From JAWVFM01 sp963771655 (GTDB lineage Bacteria > Actinomycetota > Thermoleophilia > Solirubrobacterales > 70-9), in assembly GCA_963771655.1 (NCBI GenBank), contig CAVYUG010000006.1:62001-126000 (forward strand): DNA of 64,000 nucleotides, in the 5' to 3' direction. The position numbers were made by a program, and so were the translations under genes. Positions 39,824-48,561 of the stretch are shown piece after piece. The stretch's first letter is position 1. Each line of letters opens with the position of its first letter. A model generated the notes under the pieces. That model saw only the letters and a program-made list of their open reading frames with translations. It ran no database searches and was not told where the DNA came from.

Positions 39824-40464
39824 GCACGGTTGCGACAGCGGCCGCTGCGAGCACGACGCTCGCGGGACACGAGTGGTGGATCGCGAGCCGCGCGGCGGGA
39901 CTCGTCGCGCTCGCGCTCGTCACCGCCTCGGTCATCCTCGGCCTGAGCCAGGCGGGACGTCTGACGCGGAAGCCGGCGATTCGCCGCCGGCTCGCCGCCC
40001 TGCACGAGCAACTCGCCGTGACCGGCCTCGTCGCGATCGCCGTGCACGGCGTCACGCTGCTCGGCGACCCCTGGCTGAGCCCCGGCATCTCGGGCATCTC
40101 CGTGCCCTTCACGATGTCCTTCAGGCCGCTCTTCACCGGCTTCGGGATCATCGCCGGCTACCTCGCGGCGATCCTCGGTCTCAGCTTCTACGTCCGCCGG
40201 CGCATCGGCCCCCGGCTGTGGCGGAAGGCGCACCAGCTGACGATCGTCGTCTACGCCCTCGCCGTCGCCCACACGCTCGGTGCCGGGACCGACGCCACGA
40301 CGCCGTGGCTGCGCTGGTGGATCGCCATCACGGCGCCGACGATCCTGGTGCTCTTCGTCGCCCGCGTCCGGGCGGGGATGCAGGCGGGTCGCGCCGCCGC
40401 GGCCCGTCGCGCCCGCCCCGAGCTGCCGATCCGCAACGAGCCTCTGGGCGAGGAGGCGTCATGA
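39820..40464 (+). CDS. Ferric-reductase-like transmembrane cytochrome b, module 1
   Basis: 214 residues, about six hydrophobic segments. Paired histidines in ALHEQLAVTGLVAIAVHGVT and KAHQLTIVVYALAVAHTLG give the four heme ligands expected for a two-heme ferric-reductase-like (FRD/YedZ-type) membrane domain. No FAD/NAD domain is attached; the reductase is the next gene. Overlaps ApbE and the reductase by four bases on each side. It likely carries electrons across the membrane to the flavinylated surface protein. Confidence 0.88.
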   Translation: MSTVATAAAASTTLAGHEWWIASRAAGLVALALVTASVILGLSQAGRLTRKPAIRRRLAALHEQLAVTGLVAIAVHGVTLLGDPWLSPGISGISVPFTMSFRPLFTGFGIIAGYLAAILGLSFYVRRRIGPRLWRKAHQLTIVVYALAVAHTLGAGTDATTPWLRWWIAITAPTILVLFVARVRAGMQAGRAAAARRARPELPIRNEPLGEEAS

Positions 40465-41657
40465 ACCGCGGCGACGGTGTGCTGATCGTCGGCGGCGGAC
40501 TGGCCGGCCAACGCTGTGCCGAGACCCTGAGGGCGCGAGGCTACGAGCGGCCGATCCGCGTCGTCTGCGCCGAGCCGCTACCGCCGTACGACCGCCCACC
40601 GCTATCGAAGGGCCTGCTGGCTGGGAACGCGCCCGACCACAGCGTCGGCCTGCGGCCCGCCTGCTGGTACGACGAGAACCGGGTGGAGCTCATGCTCGGA
40701 AGGGCGGCGAGCCACCTCGACGCCGCTGCCCATGAGGTGACGCTCGCCGACGGGACCGTCGTTCCCTACTCGAGGCTCCTGATCGCGACCGGAAGCCGGG
40801 CCCGGGAGCTCCGCTTCCTCGACGGCTACTCGAACGTCCATGCCCTCCGCACGCTCGCCGACGTGCGGCGGCTGCGTGGCGAGCTACGGCCCGGCGCCAA
40901 GCTCGCACTGATCGGGGCCGGCTTTATCGGCCTCGAGGCGGCGGCCACCGCGCGGGGCCTTGGGGTGGACGTGACGGTGATCGAAGCGCTGCCCGCCCCA
41001 CTCGCGTCGATCCTCGGGACCGATGTCGGCGAGCGGTTCTCACGACTGCACCGCACCGAGGGAGTGGACGTGCGCACCGGGGCCATGCTCGAGGCGGCAC
41101 GCGGCAACGGCCGCGTGGAGGAGCTCGTGCTCGCCGACGGTGGCCGCGTCGAGTGCGAGGCGGTCCTGGTCGGCGTTGGCGTCGCGCCCGCCACCGAATG
41201 GCTCGAGGACAGCGGCCTCGAGCTCGACGGCGGCGTCCCGACCGACGCCGCCGGGCGGACCACGCTCCCCGACGTCTACGCGGCGGGGGACGTCACCCAA
41301 GCCTTCGATCCCAGGATCGGCTCCCGCGCCCGCACCGAGCACTGGGAGGCGGCAGGGCGGCAGGGCGCCGCCGCGGCGCGCGCGATGCTGGGCGACGAGC
41401 CCGCCGCCCCGCCGCCGCCGAGCTTCTGGAGCGACCAATACGGCATCCGCTTCCAATACGTCGGGTACGCGGCGCTCGCCGACAGCCGGACGATCGACGG
41501 CGAGCCCGATGGCACTGACTTCACCGTCGTCTACACCCGACGGAATCGACCCGTGGCGGCGCTCGTCGCCGGTCGGCCCCGCGAGCTAGTGGCGCTGCGC
41601 AAGCGAATCGAGCAAGAGCTTCCAGTCCCGAATGAAGTCGAAAGGAGCATGCAATGA
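40461..41657 (+). CDS. FAD-dependent ferredoxin reductase, module 1
   Basis: 398 residues. GVLIVGGGLAGQRCAETLRA (FAD), KLALIGAGFIGLEAAATARG (NAD) and TLPDVYAAGDVTQAFDP (FAD ribityl) mark a rhodocoxin/putidaredoxin-reductase-like protein. The C-terminal Reductase_C domain runs from SFWSDQYGIRFQYVGY to AALVAGRPRELVALRK. It should move electrons between NAD(P)H and the ferredoxin encoded directly downstream (ATGA overlap). Confidence 0.93.
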   Translation: MNRGDGVLIVGGGLAGQRCAETLRARGYERPIRVVCAEPLPPYDRPPLSKGLLAGNAPDHSVGLRPACWYDENRVELMLGRAASHLDAAAHEVTLADGTVVPYSRLLIATGSRARELRFLDGYSNVHALRTLADVRRLRGELRPGAKLALIGAGFIGLEAAATARGLGVDVTVIEALPAPLASILGTDVGERFSRLHRTEGVDVRTGAMLEAARGNGRVEELVLADGGRVECEAVLVGVGVAPATEWLEDSGLELDGGVPTDAAGRTTLPDVYAAGDVTQAFDPRIGSRARTEHWEAAGRQGAAAARAMLGDEPAAPPPPSFWSDQYGIRFQYVGYAALADSRTIDGEPDGTDFTVVYTRRNRPVAALVAGRPRELVALRKRIEQELPVPNEVERSMQ

Positions 41658-41860
41658 GTTATCTGCCAGTCATCGATCCCGAGCTCTGCAGCGCCCACGG
41701 CGACTGCGTCGAGTGCGCCCCGCAGATCTTCCGCCTGGGCGAGGTCGCGGAGGTGATCGGTACGGGCCCGGACGATCTCGTGATGGCCGCCGCCGAGTCC
41801 TGCCCGTCGCTTGCGATCAGCGTCGTCGACACGGAATCGGGCGAGGAGGTGTTCCCGTGA
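41654..41860 (+). CDS. Small ferredoxin ([3Fe-4S]/[4Fe-4S], P450-type), module 1
   Basis: 68 residues. Ligand cysteines appear in PELCSAHGDCVECAPQIF and in AAAESCPSLAISVV. The C-x5-C arrangement with a Cys or Leu in the VECAP/VELAP position is typical of single-cluster actinobacterial ferredoxins. Last gene of module 1, overlapping the reductase by ATGA. Paralogue at 57145. Confidence 0.93.
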   Translation: MSYLPVIDPELCSAHGDCVECAPQIFRLGEVAEVIGTGPDDLVMAAAESCPSLAISVVDTESGEEVFP

Positions 41861-41886
41861 TCGCTGGACGGCTGTGAACCACGGCC

Positions 41887-42666
41887 TTACTGCGTGAGGT
41901 CGCGGCGATCGAAGAGGACCGCCCCGACCGCAGCGAGCGCGAGCGCGACCACCGTCACCCCGACGAACGCGGCCGGGTCGACGCCGTTCTCGATCGCCTT
42001 GCCGTAGTAGTGAAATGCGGAGACGTAACGGATTCCCTCGAGACTCGGGTCCAGCCGGCCGACGAGGTCGATCACGTACATGGCGACGAGGATCCCTGCG
42101 ACCGAGCCGGTGACGACGCCCGTGCGCAGCGACCAGCCGGTGATCACTACCCCCAGCGCGGCCGCCAGCAGCGCGAGGGGCCAGACGTTCGCGAAGCCGG
42201 CGACGGCGAGCCCGGCATCGAGGCCCGCACCTGTGACGAGGCTTGCCAAGAGCGTCAGCAGGAGGCTGACGGCGAGAACCACAGCGACCTCGATCGCCGT
42301 CGCCGCCCAGTCGGCTGCAACGAGGCGCACGCGTGAGACGGGCGTGGAGAGCAGGACATCGAGCCGCCCGCTCTCGGCCGCGCCGGAAAGGCCGCTGGCG
42401 ACCGCGCGTACCGCGAGGTAGCCGACCACGAGGGGAATGATCAGGCTCAGCATCTCGGCGTGCAGGTATTGCTCGACGTTCGCCAGGTTCCCGACGCCGA
42501 ACGCTTCTTTCAGGGCGCTCGGATATCCCTGAACCGCCTTCGAGATGGAGCCCTGGATCGAGGGGAATATGGACACGATGAACGCCGACCACAGGCCGAT
42601 CGGCAGTCCCCACGACAGAAGCGACCGGCGCCGTTCCCAGAGCTGGGCTTGAATCAGCGGTGTCAA
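41887..42666 (-). CDS. ABC transporter permease (ABC-2 type)
   Basis: 259 residues with six membrane helices in the ABC-2 exporter arrangement. The TTG start overlaps the stop of the ATPase gene (TTGA). The segment GLSGAAESGRLDVLLSTPVS is the cytoplasmic coupling loop typical of ABC-2 permeases (ESGRLDxLLSTPVSR). The substrate is unknown. Confidence 0.88.
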   Translation of the reverse strand: MTPLIQAQLWERRRSLLSWGLPIGLWSAFIVSIFPSIQGSISKAVQGYPSALKEAFGVGNLANVEQYLHAEMLSLIIPLVVGYLAVRAVASGLSGAAESGRLDVLLSTPVSRVRLVAADWAATAIEVAVVLAVSLLLTLLASLVTGAGLDAGLAVAGFANVWPLALLAAALGVVITGWSLRTGVVTGSVAGILVAMYVIDLVGRLDPSLEGIRYVSAFHYYGKAIENGVDPAAFVGVTVVALALAAVGAVLFDRRDLTQ

Positions 42667-43553
42667 CCCGTGCCTTCCTCGTAGTAGGCGAGGAAGACCT
42701 CCTCCAGCGTGGGGTGGGACACCTCGAGCTCGGCGACCGTATGGCGCGCGATTGCCTTGAGCGCCGGGTCGGGGCTTCCGGCGAGCGTGAACGCGATGTG
42801 AGTGACGCGGTCTTCGACGGCGGCGACCCCGGGACAGGCGCGGAGCTCGGCGAGGTCGACCGGGCCGTCGAACTGGACCGACACCCTGCGGGGCGCCTTG
42901 GCGAGCAGGTCGGCGACTCGCTCGACCGCGATCAGGCGACCGTCACGGATGATCCCGACCCGGTCGCAGACGCGCTCGACCTCGTCGAGCTCGTGCGAGG
43001 AGAGGAACACGGCGCAGCCGCGATCGCGCTCCTCGCGAACGAGGGCGAGGAACTCCTCCTGCATCAGCGGATCGAGCCCGCTCGTGGGCTCGTCGAGGAT
43101 CAAGAGCTCCGGGCTGTGGAAGAGGGCCAGGATCAAGCCGATCTTCTGTCGGTTGCCGCGCGAAAGCTTCCCTAGCGGCCGGTCGAGGTCGGCCCGAAAT
43201 CGCTCGGCGAGCGTCTCGCACCGGCCGAGCCCTGTGACCCCGCGAAGGCGCGCGAGCAAGGTGACGGCCTCCATCCCGGTGACGCGCTTGCCAAACCCGA
43301 AATCCCCCGGCAGGTTCCCGAGGCGGGCCCGAATGGCCACGGCGTCGTGGCGACTGTCGAGGCCGAAGATGCGGGCGGTCCCGCGCGTCGGATGCAGCAG
43401 GTCGAGCAGGGTGCGGATCGTCGTCGTCTTGCCGGCGCCGTTCGGGCCGAGGAAGCCGAAGACCTCGCCGGGCTCGACCGCCAGCGTCACGTCCTCGAAC
43501 CCGCGGTGGGCGCCGTAGAACTTTGTCAGTCCCTCGGTCTCGATGGTCGCCAC
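42663..43553 (-). CDS. ABC transporter ATP-binding protein
   Basis: 296 residues, GTG start. Walker A GFLGPNGAGKTTTIRTLLDL, signature LSRGNRQKIGLILAL, Walker B LLILDEPTSGLDPLMQEEFL and the H-loop FLSSHELDEVERVCDRVGII are intact. The C-terminal extension (RVSVQFDGPVDLAELR) is the accessory domain found in ABC-2 exporters. Drives the permease encoded downstream. AAACTACGGACGCC lies 30-45 bases upstream on the minus strand. Confidence 0.93.
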   Translation of the reverse strand: MATIETEGLTKFYGAHRGFEDVTLAVEPGEVFGFLGPNGAGKTTTIRTLLDLLHPTRGTARIFGLDSRHDAVAIRARLGNLPGDFGFGKRVTGMEAVTLLARLRGVTGLGRCETLAERFRADLDRPLGKLSRGNRQKIGLILALFHSPELLILDEPTSGLDPLMQEEFLALVREERDRGCAVFLSSHELDEVERVCDRVGIIRDGRLIAVERVADLLAKAPRRVSVQFDGPVDLAELRACPGVAAVEDRVTHIAFTLAGSPDPALKAIARHTVAELEVSHPTLEEVFLAYYEEGTG

Positions 43554-43583
43554 GCCGGAATGCTCTCAGGCCGCCCGCTACCC

Positions 43584-43597
43584 GGCGTCCGTAGTTT
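43584..43597 (-). promoter_or_regulatory. Shared element AAACTACGGACGCC upstream of the ABC operon
   Basis: The same 14 bases occur at 50578-50591 upstream of a universal stress protein gene, in the same orientation, and an eight-base core at 62585-62592. Confidence 0.35.
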
Positions 43598-43691
43598 CTC
43601 ACGGGCAGGTTTGCGGTCGAGTGCCGATGAGTCGACGACCTCCGAGTGGTTCGCTGTCACGGCAAGAGCGGAGCCACGGAGGAGAAGCACG

Positions 43692-44033
43692 ATGACCGAG
43701 AGGGTGACGGCCAGTCCGGAGGCGCTCGAGGTGATCGAGCGTCTCCGGAGCGAGCACGGGCCAGTCGCGCTCTTCCAGTCGGGTGGCTGCCGCGACGGGA
43801 GCGCCGCGATCTGCGTCACGCGCGGTGAGCTCCTCGAGACCGACGAAGACCTGAAGCTCGGCGTGATCGGGGCATCCCCCGTCTTCGTCGATCGCGAGCT
43901 CTACGAGCGCTTGGGCGAGCCGGAGTTCGTCATCGACGTCGCGCCCGGCGAAGCCGGCGGCTTTTCGCTGGAGGGGCACGAGGGGGTTCACTTCGTCACC
44001 CGCGCACCCCGGTCGGCAGAGGTGGCCCGCTAG
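43692..44033 (+). CDS. DUF779 protein
   Basis: 113 residues. GPVALFQSGGCRDGSAAICV and GEAGGFSLEGHEGVHFVTR are DUF779 signatures. The family often accompanies aldehyde or alcohol dehydrogenases (AcoX/ExaC type) with unknown role; here none is adjacent. GGAGGAGAAGC precedes the ATG. Confidence 0.85.
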   Translation: MTERVTASPEALEVIERLRSEHGPVALFQSGGCRDGSAAICVTRGELLETDEDLKLGVIGASPVFVDRELYERLGEPEFVIDVAPGEAGGFSLEGHEGVHFVTRAPRSAEVAR

Positions 44034-44057
44034 CACGCGGTCGCGCGCGGAGCTGCC

Positions 44058-44933
44058 TCAGCCGCGAGGGGTGACGAGCACCGGGCACGGTGCGCTTCGA
44101 ATCAGCTCGTCGGAGACCGAGCCGAGAAGCACCCGCATCGCCGGACCGTAACCGCGCGAGCCGACGATGAGCAGGTCGACGCCGTCCTCGCAGGCCGCGG
44201 CCAGCGTCTGCGCGGGCGGCCCGTCGAGTCGCCAGCCTTTCGCCGGAATCTCGGGGCCGATGGACTCGACGCCGGCGGCAAGCACGGCGTCGGGCTCGGG
44301 AGGGCCTCCCGGCACGTAGCCCGGCGGACCGGGCACAGGCTGACGCGGGCCAAAGACGGTCAGCAGGCGCAGCGTCGCGCCCGCCGCCCGCGCGACCGCT
44401 TTGGCATGGGCGAGGGCGATCTTGCTCTCGGGCCGGCCGTCATAGGCAACTGCGATCGTCTTCAGTCCGGCCCCGGCCACCCGCTCGCGGTAGCCCTGGG
44501 GGGCGACGGCAACCGGGCATGGGGACCCGTGGAGCAGGTTCCGCGCGACGCTGCCGAGGACCACCCGCCCCACGGTCCCGCGGTGCGGCGAGCCGACGAC
44601 GATGGCATCGGTGTCGCCCGCCTCGGCAAGCTGGGTGAGCACCCATGCGGGCGAGCCGCCGCCAAACACGTGGGTCTCCGAGATGCGATCACCGAGGACC
44701 TCGCGAGCCTCGTCGAAGAGCGGGCTCGCGTCTTGGGCCGCGTCGTCCTGGAGCGTCACGTAGCCGACCGAGAAGGGCCCGTACGGGAAGACGGCGATCA
44801 CCCTCACGGTCCCATCCGCAAGGGAGCTCAGGGTTAGGGCGAGCGCGAGGGCGTCACGTCCCCCGTCGCTGCCGTCGAATCCGACCGTTAGCTGCGCGGG
44901 GGGGTGCGGCTCGTCCGGAAGCTGGCCCTCCAT
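44058..44933 (-). CDS. Universal stress protein, two UspA domains
   Basis: About 291 residues from the ATG at 44933 (GTG 44954 possible). Two tandem Usp domains: TVGFDGSDGGRDALALALTL opens the first, and each ends in the ATP-binding G-x2-G-x9-G-S loop (VGSPHRGTVGRVVLGSVARN and VGSRGYGPAMRVLLGSVSDE). Such double-domain Usps are common actinobacterial hypoxia/dormancy proteins. Divergent from the kinase-like gene with 22 bases between starts. Confidence 0.92.
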   Translation of the reverse strand: MEGQLPDEPHPPAQLTVGFDGSDGGRDALALALTLSSLADGTVRVIAVFPYGPFSVGYVTLQDDAAQDASPLFDEAREVLGDRISETHVFGGGSPAWVLTQLAEAGDTDAIVVGSPHRGTVGRVVLGSVARNLLHGSPCPVAVAPQGYRERVAGAGLKTIAVAYDGRPESKIALAHAKAVARAAGATLRLLTVFGPRQPVPGPPGYVPGGPPEPDAVLAAGVESIGPEIPAKGWRLDGPPAQTLAAACEDGVDLLIVGSRGYGPAMRVLLGSVSDELIRSAPCPVLVTPRG

Positions 44934-44955
44934 GTCGGTGTCACGATACGTCACC

Positions 44956-46515
44956 GTGGGCCCGCCAAGTAAGCCCCGATCGCTGGTCGAGGCGATGCTC
45001 GAGCCGGGCCTCTATCCGGACCGGCCGGCGGAGGTGGAGCTGCGCGAGACGCACATCTCCTGGGTGTTCCTTGCGGGGGGGCGCGCCTACAAGGTCAAGA
45101 AGCCGCTCGTGCTTCCGTTCCTCGATTATGGGACCGTGGAGCGGAGGCGGCAGATGTGCCACGAGGAGGTTCGCCTCAATCGCCGCCTCGCGCCGTCGAT
45201 CTACCTCGGAGTGCTCGGCATCGCCGAACGCGGCAACCGCCTGGAAATTGTCGACGAGGACGATCCGGCGGCCATCGAGTTCGCCGTCGAGATGCGACGG
45301 GTCGACGAGCGACACAGCCTCGCCGAGATCGTCGGCCGCGACGAGCTCGACGCGGAGAGGCTCGACGAGGTTGGGTCCCTGCTCGCCCGCTTCCACGCCG
45401 ACGCGGACGTCGTCGCCCCTGACGAGCGCGTTGTCGACACCCTCGCGTCGACCTTGGAGGAGAACGCGGAGACCTTGCACGATGTGGGAGCCGACGTCGT
45501 CGACATGAGGCGCGTCGATGCGGCCGAGCGATTCGCGACCGCCTTCCTGGCCCATCATCGGGACGAGCTCTCCGAACGAGCCCGGAGCGGTCTCGCCCGC
45601 GATTGCCACGGCGATCTGAGGGCCGAGCACGTGATCCTGCCGGAGAGCGATCCGATCTACATCTACGACTGCGTGGAGTTCAACCCGAGCCTGCGGAGGA
45701 TCGACGTATCCGCGGACCTCGCGTTCCTGATGATGGATCTCGTCGCGCTCGGCGCGGAGTCGGCAGCCGATCGGCTGGTCGCGGCGTATCGCGGCGCGGG
45801 GGGCGACCCGGGTGACGATCGCCTGCTCGCGTTCTTCGCCGCGTACCGCGCCTGGGTCCGCGCCAAGGTCGCCTGCATCCGGGCCGCCGAGCTCCAAACG
45901 GAGACCGCTGAGCGCGATCGCGTTCGCGCGGAAGCCGAGAGCCTGCTCGCGCTCGGCCACCGGTTCGCCTGGCGGACGAGGCGCCCCGCGATCGTCGTCG
46001 TCTGCGGCGTCTCGGGATCGGGTAAGACGACGCTCGCGCGGGCCCTCGCCGACATCGGCGGCTGGCCGTACCTCTCCTCGGACCTCACCCGCAAGCGCCT
46101 GGCCGGCGTGGCGCCGACCGACCGCGCGAGCCCGGAGACGTACTCCGCGGAATTCACAGCGCGGACGTACCAGGAGCTCGGGCGCGCGACGAGGGAGGCG
46201 TTCGACCGCTCCGGCGCCGTGATCGTCGACGCGACGTTTCACCGGCGGCGGGAGCGCGCCGCGTTCCGCGCCGGGCTCGGCGATGCGTCTTCGATTCCCA
46301 CCTTCGTCAGCTGCGTCGCCCCGGTCGAGGTGCTGCGCTCGAGGGTCATGGGGCGCGGGGGCGACCCGGATCGGGTCAGCGACGCCGACGCGGGCGTGCT
46401 CGAGCGCCAGCTCTCCGAGCTCGAGCCTCTCGAGGGTGAGCGCCTCGAGCTCGATTCCAGCTCCTCGCCCGACGATCTCGTCGCTCGGGTGGAGTCTTTC
46501 CTGGACGGGCAGTAG
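44956..46515 (+). CDS. Phosphotransferase-like/AAA ATPase fusion protein
   Basis: About 519 residues from GTG 44956 (GTG 44932 also in frame). The N-terminal two thirds have an aminoglycoside-phosphotransferase/protein-kinase-like fold: HISWVFLAGGRAYKVKKPLV, catalytic loop DCHGDLRAEHVILPE and IYIYDCVEFNPSLRRIDVSA. The C-terminal third is a P-loop kinase: VVVCGVSGSGKTTLARALAD, then FLDGQ at the end. Family of bifunctional APH/ATP-binding proteins of unknown substrate, frequent near Usp genes. Confidence 0.85.
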   Translation: MGPPSKPRSLVEAMLEPGLYPDRPAEVELRETHISWVFLAGGRAYKVKKPLVLPFLDYGTVERRRQMCHEEVRLNRRLAPSIYLGVLGIAERGNRLEIVDEDDPAAIEFAVEMRRVDERHSLAEIVGRDELDAERLDEVGSLLARFHADADVVAPDERVVDTLASTLEENAETLHDVGADVVDMRRVDAAERFATAFLAHHRDELSERARSGLARDCHGDLRAEHVILPESDPIYIYDCVEFNPSLRRIDVSADLAFLMMDLVALGAESAADRLVAAYRGAGGDPGDDRLLAFFAAYRAWVRAKVACIRAAELQTETAERDRVRAEAESLLALGHRFAWRTRRPAIVVVCGVSGSGKTTLARALADIGGWPYLSSDLTRKRLAGVAPTDRASPETYSAEFTARTYQELGRATREAFDRSGAVIVDATFHRRRERAAFRAGLGDASSIPTFVSCVAPVEVLRSRVMGRGGDPDRVSDADAGVLERQLSELEPLEGERLELDSSSSPDDLVARVESFLDGQ

Positions 46516-46608
46516 TAAGCCGCAATCCGAAACCGTGCCCGTCCCCGATGGACGTCGATGCGGGCGCCGCCATGATCCGCTCGAGCCAATGACCGACCTG
46601 AGGCGACG

Positions 46609-46821
46609 ATGAGCGGAAGCAACCCAGTCCTCAGTGCCCAGCCCGGGGACGAGCTCGTCGTCAAGGCCCACCATCTTGGCGAGCCCGAGCGGGAGGGCGA
46701 GATCATCGAGGTCCTCGGAGCGGACGGGGCCCCGCCCTACGAGGTGCGCTGGGACGACGGCGCGGTAACGCGCGTTTACCCGAGCTCGGACGTCCACGTC
46801 CGGCACCTCCACCGATCGTGA
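46609..46821 (+). CDS. DUF1918 protein
   Basis: 70 residues: AQPGDELVVKAHHLGEPERE then GEIIEVLGADGAPPYEVRWD and TRVYPSSDVHVRHL, the compact SH3-like DUF1918 sequence of actinobacteria. Role unknown. The 93 bases before it show no gene. Confidence 0.88.
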   Translation: MSGSNPVLSAQPGDELVVKAHHLGEPEREGEIIEVLGADGAPPYEVRWDDGAVTRVYPSSDVHVRHLHRS

Positions 46822-46927
46822 CGTCCGGCACGGTGGTCGGCGGCTGAGTCCCGACCGGAGCCTGGCCGAGGAGCTCGGCTCGACGCGGGCCGAGCGGCAG
46901 CTGATCAACGGTCTGCTGCGCGTCGGC

Positions 46928-47968
46928 GTGCGCGGCGATCAGATCCGCGAGGCGGCCCGGCTCGGCCGAATCGAGGATGCGATCTTCGAGGGGGTCCTCG
47001 ACCCGGAGCGGGAGCGCCGGAGGATCAGCGCCGCCGACATCGAGCGAGATGACGGCCTGCCGGCTGCCGAGACGCAGGCGGTACTCAGCGGGTTCGGTCT
47101 TTCTCCTCCCGCGCCTGAGGACCCCTACTTCACCGAGGAGGAGGCCGAGGTCTTCCGCGCGATCGCGCGCCTGGGGGACGTCTGGCCGCACGAAGTCCGG
47201 ATGCAGGTTTCGCGCGTGTATGGCCAGGCCCTGGGCCGCATCGCCCAGACCGAGGTCCACGTGTTCCTTTCGCGAGTCCGGCCCTGGATCGAGCAGATCA
47301 GCCCAAACCCCCTCGAGGCGCTCGCCGCGGTTCGGCAGGCGTTCGAGGTGCTGCTCCCCCTCGCCGACCCGATGCTGCTCGGCGTGCATCGAAGAAAGGT
47401 CGAGCAGGAGCTGACGCAGGCGGCGGTTTGGGAGGTCGAGATCGAGGCCGAGGGCTTGGTGCCGGGAACGACGGATGTCTCGCTCCTGTTCTGCGACCTG
47501 CGCCGGTTCACCTCGTACGCGAATCGGCACGGAGACCGGGCCGCGATCGAGGTCCTCGACCGGCTTGCCGACGCGGTTGAGCGCTCCGTCGGCGACGAGG
47601 GCCGACTCGTGAAGGCGCTCGGCGACGGCTACATGCTCGCCTACCCGAAGCCCGGTCCCGCCGTCGCCTGCGCGCTCGCGATAGCCGAGGCGATGCAGGG
47701 TGGGGGAGCCCCGGCGCTCCACGCCGGCCTCCATCACGGCCAGGCCGTCTTCCGCGAGGGGGACTACTACGGGCGCGCCGTGAACCTCGCCTCGCGGCTG
47801 CTGAGCCTCGCGGACTCGGACGAGCTGCTTGCAACCGAGGACACCGTTCGCCTGTCACCCGAGTTCCCCTGGCGGGGCCGCGGAAGCCGCAGGCTGCGCG
47901 GGTTCGAGGACGAGCTGGAGATCTTCTCCCTCGACCTGCGGGCTTACGCCCCCTTGAAGATCGCGTAG
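46928..47968 (+). CDS. Class III adenylate/guanylate cyclase, soluble
   Basis: 346 residues from GTG 46928. An N-terminal helical regulatory domain (about 1-175) precedes the cyclase domain: SLLFCDLRRFTSYANRHGDR (metal Asp), RLVKALGDGYMLAYPKPGPA (Lys, Asp) and GDYYGRAVNLASRLLSLADS (Asn, Arg), all catalytic positions present. The frame stays open upstream and looks coding (LSPDRSLAEELGSTRAERQL) from about 46844, yet holds no ATG or GTG; a GTG at 46818 overlapping the DUF1918 stop is one frame away, so a one-base deletion may hide the true start. The last 25 bases overlap the convergent DUF47 gene. Confidence 0.85.
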   Translation: MRGDQIREAARLGRIEDAIFEGVLDPERERRRISAADIERDDGLPAAETQAVLSGFGLSPPAPEDPYFTEEEAEVFRAIARLGDVWPHEVRMQVSRVYGQALGRIAQTEVHVFLSRVRPWIEQISPNPLEALAAVRQAFEVLLPLADPMLLGVHRRKVEQELTQAAVWEVEIEAEGLVPGTTDVSLLFCDLRRFTSYANRHGDRAAIEVLDRLADAVERSVGDEGRLVKALGDGYMLAYPKPGPAVACALAIAEAMQGGGAPALHAGLHHGQAVFREGDYYGRAVNLASRLLSLADSDELLATEDTVRLSPEFPWRGRGSRRLRGFEDELEIFSLDLRAYAPLKIA

Positions 47969-48561
47969 ACGACCCGCTCGGCGGCGTCGATCACGACGTC
48001 GCCGATCTTCGTGCACTGGCGATAGAGCTCTCGCCGGGACACCCGGCCGCGCATGCCCTTCACCTCGAGCAGCTCGCCCATTCCGCGGTAGTAGACGTCG
48101 TCGAGCTGCTGCACCAGCGCGATCGCCTCGTCGGCGCTCGCCGTCGCGGCGTCGGAGTCAGCCTCGATGTTCGCGATCGCGGTGTCGAGCTTGCGGACGG
48201 CCGCGGCGAGGAGCTGCGCCATCTCGGCGATCCCCTCGTCGGGAGGCTCTGACAGGGCCTGGGACTCCTTCACGACATCGCCGCTGTAGTCGAGGATCCA
48301 GTCGAGCCCGCGCGACAGGGCGAAGACGTCCTCGGGCTCGAGCGGCGTGATGAATGCCGCGCGCACAGCGCTCAGCAGGCTCCGCATCCCCTCGTCGCCG
48401 CGCCGCTGGGCATCCTCGAGGTCCCCACGCGCGTCGTCCGTGCCGGCCGCCCACGACGCGAGGGCATCCAGGCCCTCGATCGTCACCGCCACCTGCTCGC
48501 GAAGCAGGCCGACGACGTCCGGGGTCTCCGGGAGGAACCAGTGCCCCCTCGCTCCGCTCAC
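47944..48561 (-). CDS. DUF47/PhoU-like phosphate transport accessory protein
   Basis: 205 residues, all-helical, GTG start overlapping the stop of the Pit permease (GTGA). GVWRHWF-type start is replaced by VSGARGHWFLPETPDVVGLL; the conserved acidic helix pairs (ARGDLEDAQRRGDEG, DDVYYRGMGELLEV) fit metal-binding PhoU-like folds. DUF47 proteins are regularly encoded with Pit transporters and are thought to regulate them. The 3' end overlaps the convergent cyclase gene by 25 bases. Confidence 0.88.
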   Translation of the reverse strand: MSGARGHWFLPETPDVVGLLREQVAVTIEGLDALASWAAGTDDARGDLEDAQRRGDEGMRSLLSAVRAAFITPLEPEDVFALSRGLDWILDYSGDVVKESQALSEPPDEGIAEMAQLLAAAVRKLDTAIANIEADSDAATASADEAIALVQQLDDVYYRGMGELLEVKGMRGRVSRRELYRQCTKIGDVVIDAAERVVYAIFKGA

